A stretch of DNA of 64,000 nucleotides from Glaciecola sp. XM2 (GTDB lineage: Bacteria; Pseudomonadota; Gammaproteobacteria; Enterobacterales; Alteromonadaceae). Positions 16,442 to 26,420 of the stretch are shown here, piece after piece (position 1 is the first letter of the stretch; each line of letters begins with the position of its first letter). A model generated the notes under the pieces. That model saw nothing but the letters and a program-made list of their open reading frames with translations, did not search any database and was not told the DNA's origin. Made by a program: the position numbers and the translations under genes. Location: assembly GCF_018595715.1 (NCBI RefSeq), contig NZ_JAHEOJ010000020.1, positions 124,001 to 188,000 on the forward strand, in the 5' to 3' direction.

Positions 16442-19400
16442 CTAATGCACCCAGTGATAATGCTGCGCTTTGTTTTCCATTTGTATACGCGTTTCTTCAG
16501 GCATAAATAATTGGTTGTTGCCTTCAAAGAAAAAGGGCTGACGCTGAGTTTTACTGCCTAGCTCATTCATAGTTGTGGTATCAAATATGCGGCCATTGAT
16601 CACCACATGACTGACATATTCACTGCGTTTAAGATCGCTCAACACATCGCCATCTATTATCGCGATATCCGCCAGTTTACCCACTTCAATACTGCCAATG
16701 TCTGCATCCATACCTAGGTGAGTTGCGCCGTCGATGGTACCGCCGCGTATTGCCTCCCATGGGGTAAAGCCCCCTTGCTGCATGATCCACATTTCCCAGT
16801 GTGCACCTAAGCCTTCGCGTTGCCCATGAGCGCCAATCATGACCCTAACACCTCTATCACGAAGATGCTTAGCATATTTGGCGACTTCTATATGATTATA
16901 TTGATTATCGGGAGCGGTTGGTCGGCGTATAGCACGCGCATCAATCATAAATTGTGGCACATAACGAAGTAAGCGCTCATTTTTCCAAACCTCCGTTCGG
17001 TCATAATAATATTCTTCGCCCATCAAGCCACCAAATGACACCACAAAGGTTGGCGTATAACCAAACTCCGTGGCTTGCCAAAGTTGCGTTAAATCATCAT
17101 AGCCTCTGGCGATAGGAATATTATGTTCTAGACCTGTATGGCCGTCGACGATCATCGACATGTTCTGCTGCAGTTTACCGCCGCCCTCAGGCATCACCAT
17201 CATGTTTAGTTTATCTGCAGCGACTAATACCTGTTGGCGCTGGTCTCGGCGAGGTTGGTTGTAGCTTTTTACTGAAATAGCGCCGTAGTCTTTAAGCCTT
17301 TGAACATGATAGTACGCATCGTCATAATCATCGATTATCGCTTTGAAGTTGAGTGCTTCTGCGCCATATAAAATCGTTCCGGTAGAGTAGATCCTCGGGG
17401 CTAATAAACGGCCAGCACGCTGCAATTCAGCGGCAGCAAGTATTTCACTGGTATCGTTGGATGGGTCGTGAATGGTAGTAACGCCAAACGCTAAGTTTGA
17501 TATTTGCTCCCAACTCTGCTGAGGAATGATTTCATTACTGCCTTGAGAGCCGTGTGCATGCGCATCTATAAGTCCTGGAATGATGCTTTTGCCGGTGGTG
17601 TCGACTATGCGAGCCCCTTCAGGTATTGAAACTTGCGAGCGAGTGCCTACCGCTTTAACTCGGTTGCCTTCAATTATGACGACACCATCTTCAATCACTT
17701 CTTGAATGTTATTAGCATCGCGCATCGTAATTACGGTGCCGCCTTGAAGTGCTAATACTTGCTCAGGCTTGTCAAAGGTTTGTTTAAAGGTGAGATTGAT
17801 ACCTTCCGTTACCGGCTCTGGAAGCGTGGTATTTTCGGCATTTAAGAAATCAAAGGCATCGGTTAGAGAACGTTCAAAAAAGCGAGGGCCGTGAGACCAA
17901 CCAACGGTGCTGCTATTGTCGCGCCAAGTCATATAGTTACCGGCCCTTGCGGATAGCTGCTTGACGGGCAACGAAGTCATATTAGGGCCTACGGTAATCG
18001 TTTTGCCAATCTGGGTGAAGGGCATAACAAAGGTATTGTATTGATAGACGAAGGCTACATGCTTTTTGTCAGGGGACAAACGGTATTCGCTAACTTGGTC
18101 TGCCCCATATAAATGCACTTGCTTATCTTCACCGTTTAAATCCACACTTACGAACTGTGTTTCAGGATAGGCCGCAGACACCGACTCTGTGAAATACACT
18201 CTTTCATCGCCTGCACTAAAATGCGGTTCAATACCGCTTTTTGATATTCTCGTGGCACTCTGTTGGTCTAGGTCAAGCACATATAGTCCCGGTTCGGTCG
18301 AGTACTTAGGGTCGAGTAGGTAACCACCGGTAAATTTACGGTACGCAATTTTGTCACCGCCGATAGAAAAACTCGGTTCAATATAATGCCCAGGGGCTAA
18401 GCTCACCACTTTGCCTTTGCCGCCGCGAGCAGATATCACGCGGATTGCTCCTAGCTCTTGGTCATCCCAAGTGGTATATACTATCTGCTTACCGTCATTC
18501 GAATATCTTGGATAATATTCGTCATGCTCGTTTTGACGGGTAAGGCGTTTTACGTCTCCCGACTTAATATCCTTGAGATAAAGCTTACCTAAGGCCTGAA
18601 ACAGCACTGACTTCCCATCCGGCGATTTTTGTGCCCAGCGGATGGCTTTTACATCAAATTCATCTGGTGCCACATCCACTTTAAAGCGCAATGCGTCGGC
18701 ATACTGCACGGTAGTACTAACTGACAAATCTAATGTATTAAGAGATTTATCCTTTATATTCAGGCGATGAAATTTTCCTGCGGTCCAAAAGATAATGGAT
18801 TGGCTATCGGGCATCCAATCAAAATACGCAAAATATCCTTCGCTACCAAATCCCTCTTGCATATCTCGTTCTAACTCTAAAAACAGGGGCTTTTCTAATC
18901 CTGTCGATAGGTCTTTTAAAAATAGGGCCGTTTTGTTCTTTATGCGACGAATAAAGGCGACGTACTTACCATCTGGGGATGGAGTAGGCACCACTGAGCC
19001 GCCGCTGCCTGTAATGAAACGTTCTTCTTCACCTGTTTTACGATCGTAACGTGTGATTGCAAATATATTCTTGAGTGGGTCACGATTGTAGTCAAAGCCT
19101 GACCCTGGGGTAATATCGTGGGTGTAATATATAAATTGCCCGTCTGGTGAAAATGCGGGATCGGCGATATTTTGTTGCTCTACTAAACCATTTTCACGGG
19201 TTTTTATCGCAATACCGCTGCCGCCTGAGTGATGGTACAACCAGATTTCACCGGCAGGAATACTGCGTGACGAAACAAACCCTTTACTGACAACAATAAA
19301 CTCACCGTCTGGCGACCATTTTGGTGAGTGAATGAGGTTTTTCTTTTCATGGGTGAGCTGGCGTAAGTTGTCGCCATTGATGTCCATGATCCAAACGTTC

Positions 19401-19771
19401 GATAAGCCGTCTCGGTCTGATATAAATGCGATTTTCGAGCCATCAGGACTGACTGTAGGGTGAATATTCCAGGCGAAATCTTGAGTCAATGATGTTGCTT
19501 CACCGCCATTAATGTCTACGATAAAGATATCGCCGAGCATATCAAATACAAACTGTTTACCATTTGGCATGATGTCTAAACTCGACCATGTGGTCTCATT
19601 TGTGTTTATGGTAAGTGTTTGTAACTTAAGGGGTGGGTTAAGCACATCCCAAGTCTCGCTAATAGCTTCGGAGTCGGATGCCAAGTGAGCATCATCATTT
19701 GAAACCGCCAATGTTGGTAAAGCCAGTAAAGTGAAAAAGAGTGCAGGTAAAGCAAAAGTGCATGAGCGCAT
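16442..19771 (-). CDS. secreted TolB-like beta-propeller/amidohydrolase fusion
   Basis: 1109 residues. A signal peptide (1-22) is followed by PD40/WD40-like repeats (about 45-640), with many 'SPDG(K/E)xIxF' strands as in TolB and in the DPP-IV propeller. A metal-dependent amidohydrolase domain follows (about 675-1085): 'IIPGLIDAHAHG' carries the HxH metal pair, later histidines occur in 'GHTGLEHN' and 'MIGAHGQREGLGAH', and 'GATHLGMDADIGSIEVGKLADIAI' is the usual end of the domain. Related giant amidohydrolases occur in Alteromonadales and Bacteroidetes; they may be peptidases or imidase-like enzymes. The gene is monocistronic and divergent from a serine hydrolase. Domain calls are firm; the substrate is unknown. 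Confidence 0.88.
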   Translation of the reverse strand: MRSCTFALPALFFTLLALPTLAVSNDDAHLASDSEAISETWDVLNPPLKLQTLTINTNETTWSSLDIMPNGKQFVFDMLGDIFIVDINGGEATSLTQDFAWNIHPTVSPDGSKIAFISDRDGLSNVWIMDINGDNLRQLTHEKKNLIHSPKWSPDGEFIVVSKGFVSSRSIPAGEIWLYHHSGGSGIAIKTRENGLVEQQNIADPAFSPDGQFIYYTHDITPGSGFDYNRDPLKNIFAITRYDRKTGEEERFITGSGGSVVPTPSPDGKYVAFIRRIKNKTALFLKDLSTGLEKPLFLELERDMQEGFGSEGYFAYFDWMPDSQSIIFWTAGKFHRLNIKDKSLNTLDLSVSTTVQYADALRFKVDVAPDEFDVKAIRWAQKSPDGKSVLFQALGKLYLKDIKSGDVKRLTRQNEHDEYYPRYSNDGKQIVYTTWDDQELGAIRVISARGGKGKVVSLAPGHYIEPSFSIGGDKIAYRKFTGGYLLDPKYSTEPGLYVLDLDQQSATRISKSGIEPHFSAGDERVYFTESVSAAYPETQFVSVDLNGEDKQVHLYGADQVSEYRLSPDKKHVAFVYQYNTFVMPFTQIGKTITVGPNMTSLPVKQLSARAGNYMTWRDNSSTVGWSHGPRFFERSLTDAFDFLNAENTTLPEPVTEGINLTFKQTFDKPEQVLALQGGTVITMRDANNIQEVIEDGVVIIEGNRVKAVGTRSQVSIPEGARIVDTTGKSIIPGLIDAHAHGSQGSNEIIPQQSWEQISNLAFGVTTIHDPSNDTSEILAAAELQRAGRLLAPRIYSTGTILYGAEALNFKAIIDDYDDAYYHVQRLKDYGAISVKSYNQPRRDQRQQVLVAADKLNMMVMPEGGGKLQQNMSMIVDGHTGLEHNIPIARGYDDLTQLWQATEFGYTPTFVVSFGGLMGEEYYYDRTEVWKNERLLRYVPQFMIDARAIRRPTAPDNQYNHIEVAKYAKHLRDRGVRVMIGAHGQREGLGAHWEMWIMQQGGFTPWEAIRGGTIDGATHLGMDADIGSIEVGKLADIAIIDGDVLSDLKRSEYVSHVVINGRIFDTTTMNELGSKTQRQPFFFEGNNQLFMPEETRIQMENKAQHYHWVH

Positions 19772-19928
19772 AATATAGGGTTCTTATTGAAACGTTTTGT
19801 TAACAATAAGCGTAAAAGAAAAAACTCGCAACTTGGGCTTTCTATTTAGTTAGGCTAACATGTTAGATAGTGTAAATCTTAAGCGCTTGTTTGCTAGGCT
19901 CGGTATACAAAACAACGGACGTCATGTC

Positions 19929-21251
19929 ATGAATTTACAAAAAATCCTGTTAAGCGTGGCGCTTATTGCGCTCTACCCTATTTGCAGCAGTGCACAACAA
20001 GCAGACTACCTTTCGGCAAAAGAGTCAGACCCGCGCGTTCTTCAATGGATGGTGGGCAGTCCGCCGCCACCCGATAAACTCATTATGCAGCCGCAGTCCA
20101 ATTACTTTAGCTTTCCTCGGCTGCGTTGGACGGTCTGTCATATTCGTGAGCTTTTGCCGACCAAACAAGTTAGCAGAGGGTTGGGCTCAGCTTCCTCATT
20201 TGAGTATGCCTTACTCCCCCAAATTGACGCATTAGAATTTACGCCTTTAGGCAGCAATCAAACCATGACATGGCGCGAGTCTCTAGATGCTAATTACACC
20301 GATGGCATGATAATTTTGCACAAAGGTAAAGTCGTTTATGAAAAGTATGCAGGATGTTTAGATGAGCTCCAACAGCATGCCGCGATGTCTATCACAAAAT
20401 CAATCACCGGATTGTTGGCGCAAATTTTAGTAGCCCAGGGCACGCTTGATGATACTAAGTTAGTTTCCGATATTATTCCTGAGCTAGCAGAAAGTGCGTT
20501 TGGTAGTGCCACTGTAAGACAAGTCATGGATATGACCACTTCACTTAATTATAGCGAAGACTATTCTGACCCAAATGCCGATATCTGGATATATTCAGCT
20601 GCCGCGAGCCCATTACCTAAACCGCAAAGTTACGACGGGCCCGATGGTTATTTTGAGTACTTACAAACCGTTACGGGTGCGTCAGAGCATGGCAACGCTT
20701 TTGCCTATAAAACGATTAACACCGACGCACTTGGCTGGATTGTTTCGCGCGTCACGGGTAAAAATTTAGCTGATTTGTTATCTCAACGCATTTGGCAACA
20801 AATAGGTGCGGAGCAAGATGCTTACATGACCGTAGATGGTAAAGGCACACCTTTCGCTGGAGGTGGTTTAAGTGCCGGCTTGCGAGACCTTGCTCGAGTT
20901 GGTCAACTAATGCTTAACGGCGGTGAGCTCAATGGGGTGCGAGTTTTTCCAGAAAGTGTCGTCGATAGCATTAAGAGGGGCGGAAATAAGTCTGACTTTG
21001 CGAAAGCTGGCTATCGGACGCTTGAAGGGGGCAGCTATCGTAGCATGTGGTGGGTCTTTCACAACGAGAACGGTGCGTTTGCCGCAAGAGGCGTGCATGG
21101 ACAAACGATTTATGTAGACCCAACCGCCGACATGGTGATTGTGCGTTTTTCTTCTTTTCCGAAGGCAGGCAACGCCGCAATCGATCCCACGTCACTACCG
21201 GCCTATCAGGCGGTGGCGGATTACTTAGTTAGCAAACCTTTAGTCTTTTGA
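19929..21251 (+). CDS. exported serine hydrolase, class C beta-lactamase-like
   Basis: 440 residues from the ATG at 19929. An upstream in-frame ATG (19860) would place 23 extra residues before the signal peptide and is not favoured. The signal peptide is MNLQKILLSVALIALYPICSSA. The active-site boxes are SITK (Ser154, Lys157), a Tyr in 'TTSLNYSEDYSDPNAD' as the likely second box, and HGQT in place of KTG (about residue 391). Its C-terminal region 'YVDPTADMVIVRFSSFP' is typical of the 6-aminohexanoate-dimer hydrolase (NylB)/EstB-like branch. Periplasmic. A terminator follows at 21273. Actual substrates of the branch are mostly unknown esters or amides. Confidence 0.88.
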   Translation: MNLQKILLSVALIALYPICSSAQQADYLSAKESDPRVLQWMVGSPPPPDKLIMQPQSNYFSFPRLRWTVCHIRELLPTKQVSRGLGSASSFEYALLPQIDALEFTPLGSNQTMTWRESLDANYTDGMIILHKGKVVYEKYAGCLDELQQHAAMSITKSITGLLAQILVAQGTLDDTKLVSDIIPELAESAFGSATVRQVMDMTTSLNYSEDYSDPNADIWIYSAAASPLPKPQSYDGPDGYFEYLQTVTGASEHGNAFAYKTINTDALGWIVSRVTGKNLADLLSQRIWQQIGAEQDAYMTVDGKGTPFAGGGLSAGLRDLARVGQLMLNGGELNGVRVFPESVVDSIKRGGNKSDFAKAGYRTLEGGSYRSMWWVFHNENGAFAARGVHGQTIYVDPTADMVIVRFSSFPKAGNAAIDPTSLPAYQAVADYLVSKPLVF

Positions 21252-21272
21252 CGAAAAAATAGCAAATAGGCC

Positions 21273-21302
21273 AAAAGTCACATTTTAAATCGTGACTTTT
21301 TG
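21273..21302 (+). terminator. rho-independent terminator after the serine hydrolase
   Basis: Stem AAAAGTCAC (21273-21281) / GTGACTTTT (21292-21300), 10-base loop, ending in a run of five T, 22 bases after the stop. Confidence 0.75.
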
Positions 21303-21400
21303 CACTAACTCGGTCGTGCAAAGATAGCTAAATTACATACATGATTTACTTTATCTGTTTGTAACGCATTGCACTTAAGTGCATCGACTAAGGATTTGCT

Positions 21401-22159
21401 ATGACCTACATTCACTCTACTTTATTTATGATTCATATTTTATTTGGTACCGCCGCGTTGATCTTATTTTGGGTCCCGATGGCGACCAAAAAAGGTAGTC
21501 TTAACCACAAAAAGTTTGGAACCGCATATAAAAATGTGATGTATGTAGTGGCTGGAAGCGGCGCGTTGATGGCACTTATTGTGTTAGCCATCCCGCTGCA
21601 GATCAAACACGAGTATGCGAGCTCCCCTAATGCTGAACAAATAGCCCAAAGCATTCGTTATTTTTGGCTCTTTCTATTGTACTTAGCGCTTTTGAGCTTT
21701 ACTTCAACGCGACATGGACAGGCCGTGTTAGACGCTAAAGATGATAGAACTTCACTTCGCACATTCAATTACGTGACGCCGCTTTGGTTACTGTTGTTTG
21801 GTGGTGTAGGATGTCTGGTGATGGGCATAGCCCTTGAAAATCCTTTGCACATTGCGTTTGGAGTGCTAGGCATAGTGATTGCAATCGGTATGTTGCGTTA
21901 TGTTTATAATAATCATGCCGCTAAAGGTGCTTATAAGCTTGAGCATATTGGCGCGATGATTGGTTCTGGCATTGGTGCATATACGGCATTCCTAGCCTTT
22001 GGTGCCCGCCAAGTTTTAGAAAATGCCGGTAGCTATCAACTTATTTTTTGGATAGCGCCAGGTATTTTGGGAACCGTATTATCATTTTATCTCACCAACA
22101 AGTATGCACGTGTCTTTCGTATCCAAACACCTAAAAAGCAAGATGTGCATCCAGCTTAG
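21401..22159 (+). CDS. DUF2306-like integral membrane protein
   Basis: 252 residues with about seven hydrophobic helices. The first, 'HSTLFMIHILFGTAALILFWVPMATKKGSLNHKKFGTAYKNVMYVV', has the small-residue helix, Gly/His loop and 'LNHKKFGTAY' signature of the DUF2306 family of predicted multi-pass proteins (His residues that might bind haem or metal). Its ATG is preceded by AAGGA (21389-21393). It abuts the convergent transglutaminase-like gene exactly: its stop ends at 22159 and the other begins at 22160. Family assignment is by eye; function is unknown. Confidence 0.65.
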   Translation: MTYIHSTLFMIHILFGTAALILFWVPMATKKGSLNHKKFGTAYKNVMYVVAGSGALMALIVLAIPLQIKHEYASSPNAEQIAQSIRYFWLFLLYLALLSFTSTRHGQAVLDAKDDRTSLRTFNYVTPLWLLLFGGVGCLVMGIALENPLHIAFGVLGIVIAIGMLRYVYNNHAAKGAYKLEHIGAMIGSGIGAYTAFLAFGARQVLENAGSYQLIFWIAPGILGTVLSFYLTNKYARVFRIQTPKKQDVHPA

Positions 22160-23101
22160 CTACATCGTTTCTAAGATAAATTGACGATTTCGAATCCCCA
22201 TTAACGTGCTGTCGGCCACTTCGCCAATATCAAAATAGCCTGGGCCGGCAGCTTCCAACAATACATATTCAATGCCGTTCTCGGTGACCACTTTATCATT
22301 AGGCTTTGGCCTTACTGCAACAGCAAGAAGCGCATGCTTTGGTAGCAATACCATTTTTTGTCTCACTGAGCTGCTGTAGGCGCGCAACAGGGCGGCGAGC
22401 AGGGTTGCTTTGCTGTCACAGTCCCCTTTATTTTGTTGTAGTAGATCTTTAGGTGACACAAAGCCTGCACCATTCGAAGAAATACGATTTTCCAGTGTGT
22501 CATAGGGAATGCTCTGCAACCAACTTAGGCTAATGGCAATAAACTCTCTTGAGTCGGCGGGATTCACCTGCATTTCTTTTATTGCATCTATGACCGTTTT
22601 CAAGCCCGCGGTACTTTGTTGTGCATACTTAGCATGGTCATGCTTGACGGCTTGTTCGTTCATTGGAGACACGTAAGGCGTATAAAACTGCTCATCTAAA
22701 TATTGTTGTTTTGCTACATTAGCTTTGTTTTGCAGTGCATCTAGTGTTTTTTGTGCCATTGCCTCGTCGGTGCTTTTAACGGTGTACTGTAGTGTACCAC
22801 TGCGGCGAAATATATTAATGCGCGCTTCTTTAACGTCGTACTCTTGCGCCATTTTCAGAAGAGCGACTTGAACATGGCGTTGCATAATATCGTTACTGAA
22901 TGCAGGGCGTGTCGCGGGCATGGTATTAAATTGTTCGTTGGGAATAGAGAAATCTAGTTGAAATGTTCTGTCGTTCACACGCCATTGATAACTAAAGTCG
23001 TGAGTACCTTGAGCTTGCGTATAGGCAAATTGGGTTTGTTTGGCGGCCGCGACGTTCATCATAGGGAGCAATAAGATAAGCAAGATGAAGCGTCGTTTCA
23101 T
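22160..23101 (-). CDS. exported transglutaminase-like (cysteine peptidase fold) protein
   Basis: 313 residues. A signal peptide covers 1-19 (FILLILLLPMMNVAAA). The C-terminal half has the papain-like transglutaminase core: catalytic Cys in 'NKGDCDSKATLLAALLRAY' (about residue 227), His in 'LPKHALLAVAV' (about 257), and an acidic third residue in 'YVLLEAAGPG'. It is the third gene of the deaD-cysG run, 10 bases after cysG, so read-through expression is likely although the functions look unrelated. Such periplasmic proteins may act as peptidases on envelope proteins; no substrate is indicated. Confidence 0.75.
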   Translation of the reverse strand: MKRRFILLILLLPMMNVAAAKQTQFAYTQAQGTHDFSYQWRVNDRTFQLDFSIPNEQFNTMPATRPAFSNDIMQRHVQVALLKMAQEYDVKEARINIFRRSGTLQYTVKSTDEAMAQKTLDALQNKANVAKQQYLDEQFYTPYVSPMNEQAVKHDHAKYAQQSTAGLKTVIDAIKEMQVNPADSREFIAISLSWLQSIPYDTLENRISSNGAGFVSPKDLLQQNKGDCDSKATLLAALLRAYSSSVRQKMVLLPKHALLAVAVRPKPNDKVVTENGIEYVLLEAAGPGYFDIGEVADSTLMGIRNRQFILETM

Positions 23102-23111
23102 GATTTTATTC

Positions 23112-24506
23112 CTACACTTCGCTGGGGGTAAACCAATTTAGCTGTTCGTGAAGCTGCACGACGCTGCCCACTATTATTAAGGTTGGTGGCTTAATATCTT
23201 GGGTTTGCGGCATATCAACGATGGTGTCTAAAGTGCCGGTTACCACCTTTTGCGATGAACGAGTTGCGTTTTCAACTAGCGCAATAGGCGTACTGCCATC
23301 AAGTCCGTGGGCTATTAGCTCCCTGCATATGATGGATAACCCCGTTAAACCCATATAAAAAACAAGCGTATGATGGGTTTGGGCCAGCGCTTTCCAGTTT
23401 AAATCAATGCTGTTGTCACGTAGGTGACCGGTGGTAAATGTAACTGACTGCGCATGATCTCTGTGGGTAAGAGGGATACCTGCATAACTTGCCGCGCCGC
23501 TAGCGGCGGTAATACCTGGCACCACCTGAAAATCAACGCCTTGCTCTATGAGCGTCTCAATTTCTTCACCACCACGACCAAAGATAAATGGGTCTCCCCC
23601 TTTAAGGCGAACAACTCGGTTACCCTCTAGTGCAAGCTTTGCAAGTAATGCATTAATTTCGTTTTGCGGGATGGTATGATTGCTTTTTGCTTTACCTACA
23701 TAAATTTTCTCTGCGTCTCTGCGCACCAATTCTAAGATATCTTTTGATACGAGTCGGTCATAGACAACAACGTCGGCTTTTTGCATCAAACGCAGTGCTC
23801 TAAAGGTAAGTAAGTCTGGATCACCGGGGCCTGCGCCCACTAGATAAACCTGACCGGATGGCTTATTGCCAGCTTTGTAAGCCTCTAGACTTTCCTCAAG
23901 CTGTTGTTCAGCCTTTTCTTCATTTCCTTGTAAAACGTTCTCGCCGATATCCCCATCCAACACATCTTCCCAAAAGTACCGACGGTCCGTCACCGAGCCT
24001 AATGCACTTTTGACTTTATCTCTAAAGCGCTCTGAGAACCGCCCAAGCAAACTTATTTTACTCGGCAACACCGATTCAAGCTTTTGTCGAATATAGCGAA
24101 GTAATACGGGCGCAACGCCACCACTGCTCATAGCAATGATGATGGGACTTCTGTCTACAATAGAAGGGGTGATGAACTTACACAGTGGAGTATTATCGAC
24201 TACGTTGACTAAGATACCTTGGGAGTGACCTAGGTCATGTACGTGTTGATTCACGTCATTTTTGTCGGTAGCGATGAAGACTAGATTTTGCCCTTTGAGG
24301 TCATCATCCATAAACTCGCGATGATGAAGGGTAATATTGTGTTCGTTAATAAGTTGCGCCACGGTATCACTTACCCATGGCGAAACTACAGTTATTTTCG
24401 CAGGTGTTTTAAGAATTAATTCCAGCTTACGTGCCGCAACTTCTCCTGCCCCAACAATGAGGCAGTTTATATGTTGAGCATCAATAAATACTGGAAAGTA
24501 CTTCAT
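23112..24506 (-). CDS. cysG: CysG, trifunctional siroheme synthase
   Basis: 464 residues, full family length. The N-terminal half (about 1-205) is the precorrin-2 dehydrogenase/sirohydrochlorin ferrochelatase module with the NAD-binding 'CLIVGAGEVAARK' and the 'IIAMSSGGVAPVL' loop. The C-terminal half (about 218-460) is the uroporphyrinogen III methyltransferase, with 'VYLVGAGPGDPDLLTFRAL', 'VVRLKGGDPFIFGRGGEE' and 'VPGITAASGAASYAGIPLTHRD'. It makes siroheme for sulfite and nitrite reductases in the cytoplasm. It lies 19 bases after deaD on the minus strand. No sulfur-assimilation genes occur in the window. Confidence 0.97.
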   Translation of the reverse strand: MKYFPVFIDAQHINCLIVGAGEVAARKLELILKTPAKITVVSPWVSDTVAQLINEHNITLHHREFMDDDLKGQNLVFIATDKNDVNQHVHDLGHSQGILVNVVDNTPLCKFITPSIVDRSPIIIAMSSGGVAPVLLRYIRQKLESVLPSKISLLGRFSERFRDKVKSALGSVTDRRYFWEDVLDGDIGENVLQGNEEKAEQQLEESLEAYKAGNKPSGQVYLVGAGPGDPDLLTFRALRLMQKADVVVYDRLVSKDILELVRRDAEKIYVGKAKSNHTIPQNEINALLAKLALEGNRVVRLKGGDPFIFGRGGEEIETLIEQGVDFQVVPGITAASGAASYAGIPLTHRDHAQSVTFTTGHLRDNSIDLNWKALAQTHHTLVFYMGLTGLSIICRELIAHGLDGSTPIALVENATRSSQKVVTGTLDTIVDMPQTQDIKPPTLIIVGSVVQLHEQLNWFTPSEV

Positions 24507-24525
24507 AAACTCCTAACAGAACGAC

Positions 24526-26247
24526 CTAGCTGCGCTTTTTACGCTTTGGTGGCTCATCGCTCCAAGGTCTTAAGTTGAGGCGCTGTCCGGCTACGCGAGT
24601 CTTTTGAAGCGTCGTTTTAGTATCGTTTCCTAGGCTACTTGGTAGGTCGACTAACGAATAGCTATCATGAATATCGATTGCACCGATATTCTTGCTGCTG
24701 ATATTTGCTTCATTGGCGATAGCTCCAACAATATTACCCGGCTTAGCGCCGTGTACATATCCCACTTCAATTCTAAAGCGTTGCATACCTTCTTCAGGCT
24801 TGCCGCGAGGTCTGGCGTTTGACTCACGCTTGCCTTTACCACCGCCGCGTTCACTTTTACCACGTGGCGCGCCGCGCTCAGCTCGCTCTTTGAATTTAGG
24901 CTGTGCGTTTAGGTCAACTTTCTCATTCTCATTAAGCAATAAGGGTTCATTACCTTGTGCGACCTTGGCAAGTGCAGCCATAACGCGCTCAGGCGAAGAC
25001 TCTGATGTCTCCATGATTGATTCAACGATAGGAATGTATGTTTCGATGCTGTCATCATTTAATGCGTCAAGCACACTGTTCTTGAAGCGGTCTAAGCGTG
25101 ATTCATTAAGCTGCGATATTGAAGGGATATCCATTTTTTCAATAGGTTGTTTGGTGGTTTTTTCAATGGCAAACAACAAACGCTTTTCACGATGCGAAAT
25201 AAACAAAATAGCATCGCCAGCACGACCAGCTCGGCCAGTACGACCTATTCTGTGCACATAAGACTCAGTGTCGTATGGAATATCATAGTTGATAACATGG
25301 CTTACGCGCTCAACATCAAGTCCACGCGCGACCACATCAGTGGCAACCAATACATCGATTTTACCCTGCTTTAAGCGCTCAACCGTGCGCTCCCTAGCGC
25401 TTTGTTGAATGTCACCGTTTAGTGGCTCAACATCATGTCCGCGCGCACTTAGCTTTTCAGCTAGTTCAAGGGTTGCTGTTTTGGTGCGCACGAAAATAAT
25501 CATGCCGTCGAACTCTTCGACTTCCATAATACGCGTGAGCGCTTCTAATTTATGATGGCCTGCAACTTGGCAATAGCGTTGACGAATAGTACTAGCGGTA
25601 CTCACTTTTGACGCAATCTTGATGTGTTGTGGGTCTTTCAAATAACGTTTGGTTATTTTTTTGATGGCATCAGGCATTGTTGCCGAAAAGAGCGCGGTTT
25701 GGCGCTTCTCTGGTGCATGCGACAGAATTAACTCAACGTCGTCAATAAAGCCCATGCGTAACATTTCATCTGCTTCGTCGAGCACAAGGAATTTTAGCTT
25801 ATCAAGCTTGAGCGTTTTACGTTTTATATGGTCGATGATACGACCGGGTGTTCCTACCACAACCTGCACACCGCGTTTTAGCTGGCGGATTTGATTGTCA
25901 TAAGATTGACCGCCATAAACAGGCAGTACTTTGATTTTTTTAGAGAAGCTTGCATAGACTTGAAATGCTTCTGCAACTTGGATCGCCAGTTCGCGAGTAG
26001 GAGCGAGCACTAACAGCTGCACAAACTGCTCGTCTGGGTCAATATTCGATAGCATGGGCAGTGCAAAAGCAGCGGTTTTTCCGGTACCGGTTTGCGCTTG
26101 CCCTAAGAGGTCGTTACCCTCTAATAGTAAGGGTATGCATTTGGCTTGAATGGGGGATGGCTTTTCGTAGCCGACCTTTTCAAGCGCTTGTAATATGGCG
26201 TCTGGTAGATTGAGGTCTTTAAAGGTGATGTCGACAGTGTCGGTCAT
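24526..26247 (-). CDS. deaD: DEAD-box RNA helicase DeaD/CsdA
   Basis: 573 residues. It has all helicase motifs: PSPIQ (Q motif, 30-34), AQTGTGKT (51-58), PTRELA (83-88), DEAD (157-160), SAT (189-191) and 'HRIGRTGRAGR'. A basic Gly/Arg-rich linker (about 440-485) leads to the DbpA-type RNA-binding domain ('RFRIEVGYVHGAKPGNIVGAIANEA', about 488-512), which marks the DeaD subfamily. The role, known from E. coli, is cold-adapted ribosome assembly and mRNA unwinding. It is a little shorter than E. coli DeaD. It shares a 173-base divergent promoter region with the TPR lipoprotein gene. Confidence 0.95.
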   Translation of the reverse strand: MTDTVDITFKDLNLPDAILQALEKVGYEKPSPIQAKCIPLLLEGNDLLGQAQTGTGKTAAFALPMLSNIDPDEQFVQLLVLAPTRELAIQVAEAFQVYASFSKKIKVLPVYGGQSYDNQIRQLKRGVQVVVGTPGRIIDHIKRKTLKLDKLKFLVLDEADEMLRMGFIDDVELILSHAPEKRQTALFSATMPDAIKKITKRYLKDPQHIKIASKVSTASTIRQRYCQVAGHHKLEALTRIMEVEEFDGMIIFVRTKTATLELAEKLSARGHDVEPLNGDIQQSARERTVERLKQGKIDVLVATDVVARGLDVERVSHVINYDIPYDTESYVHRIGRTGRAGRAGDAILFISHREKRLLFAIEKTTKQPIEKMDIPSISQLNESRLDRFKNSVLDALNDDSIETYIPIVESIMETSESSPERVMAALAKVAQGNEPLLLNENEKVDLNAQPKFKERAERGAPRGKSERGGGKGKRESNARPRGKPEEGMQRFRIEVGYVHGAKPGNIVGAIANEANISSKNIGAIDIHDSYSLVDLPSSLGNDTKTTLQKTRVAGQRLNLRPWSDEPPKRKKRS

Positions 26248-26420
26248 TGTGAATCCTGATATTTACATAAGAAGAGGCATTGCAGAGAGGATGCGGGCGC
26301 CGTGATTACATATTATATTAGATATTGCGCTTTTATACCATTAAACTTATTGCAGTTAGGCGGGTTTAATGTGTAAATATAGTGTTATTGTCACCGAAGG
26401 TAGATTAAAGGGAGATTTCG

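Noticed and set aside
24692-25261. 189-codon open frame antisense to deaD
   Set aside because: It is the antisense of the conserved helicase C-terminal region; its Ser/Arg/Pro-rich translation is a by-product of that coding sequence.
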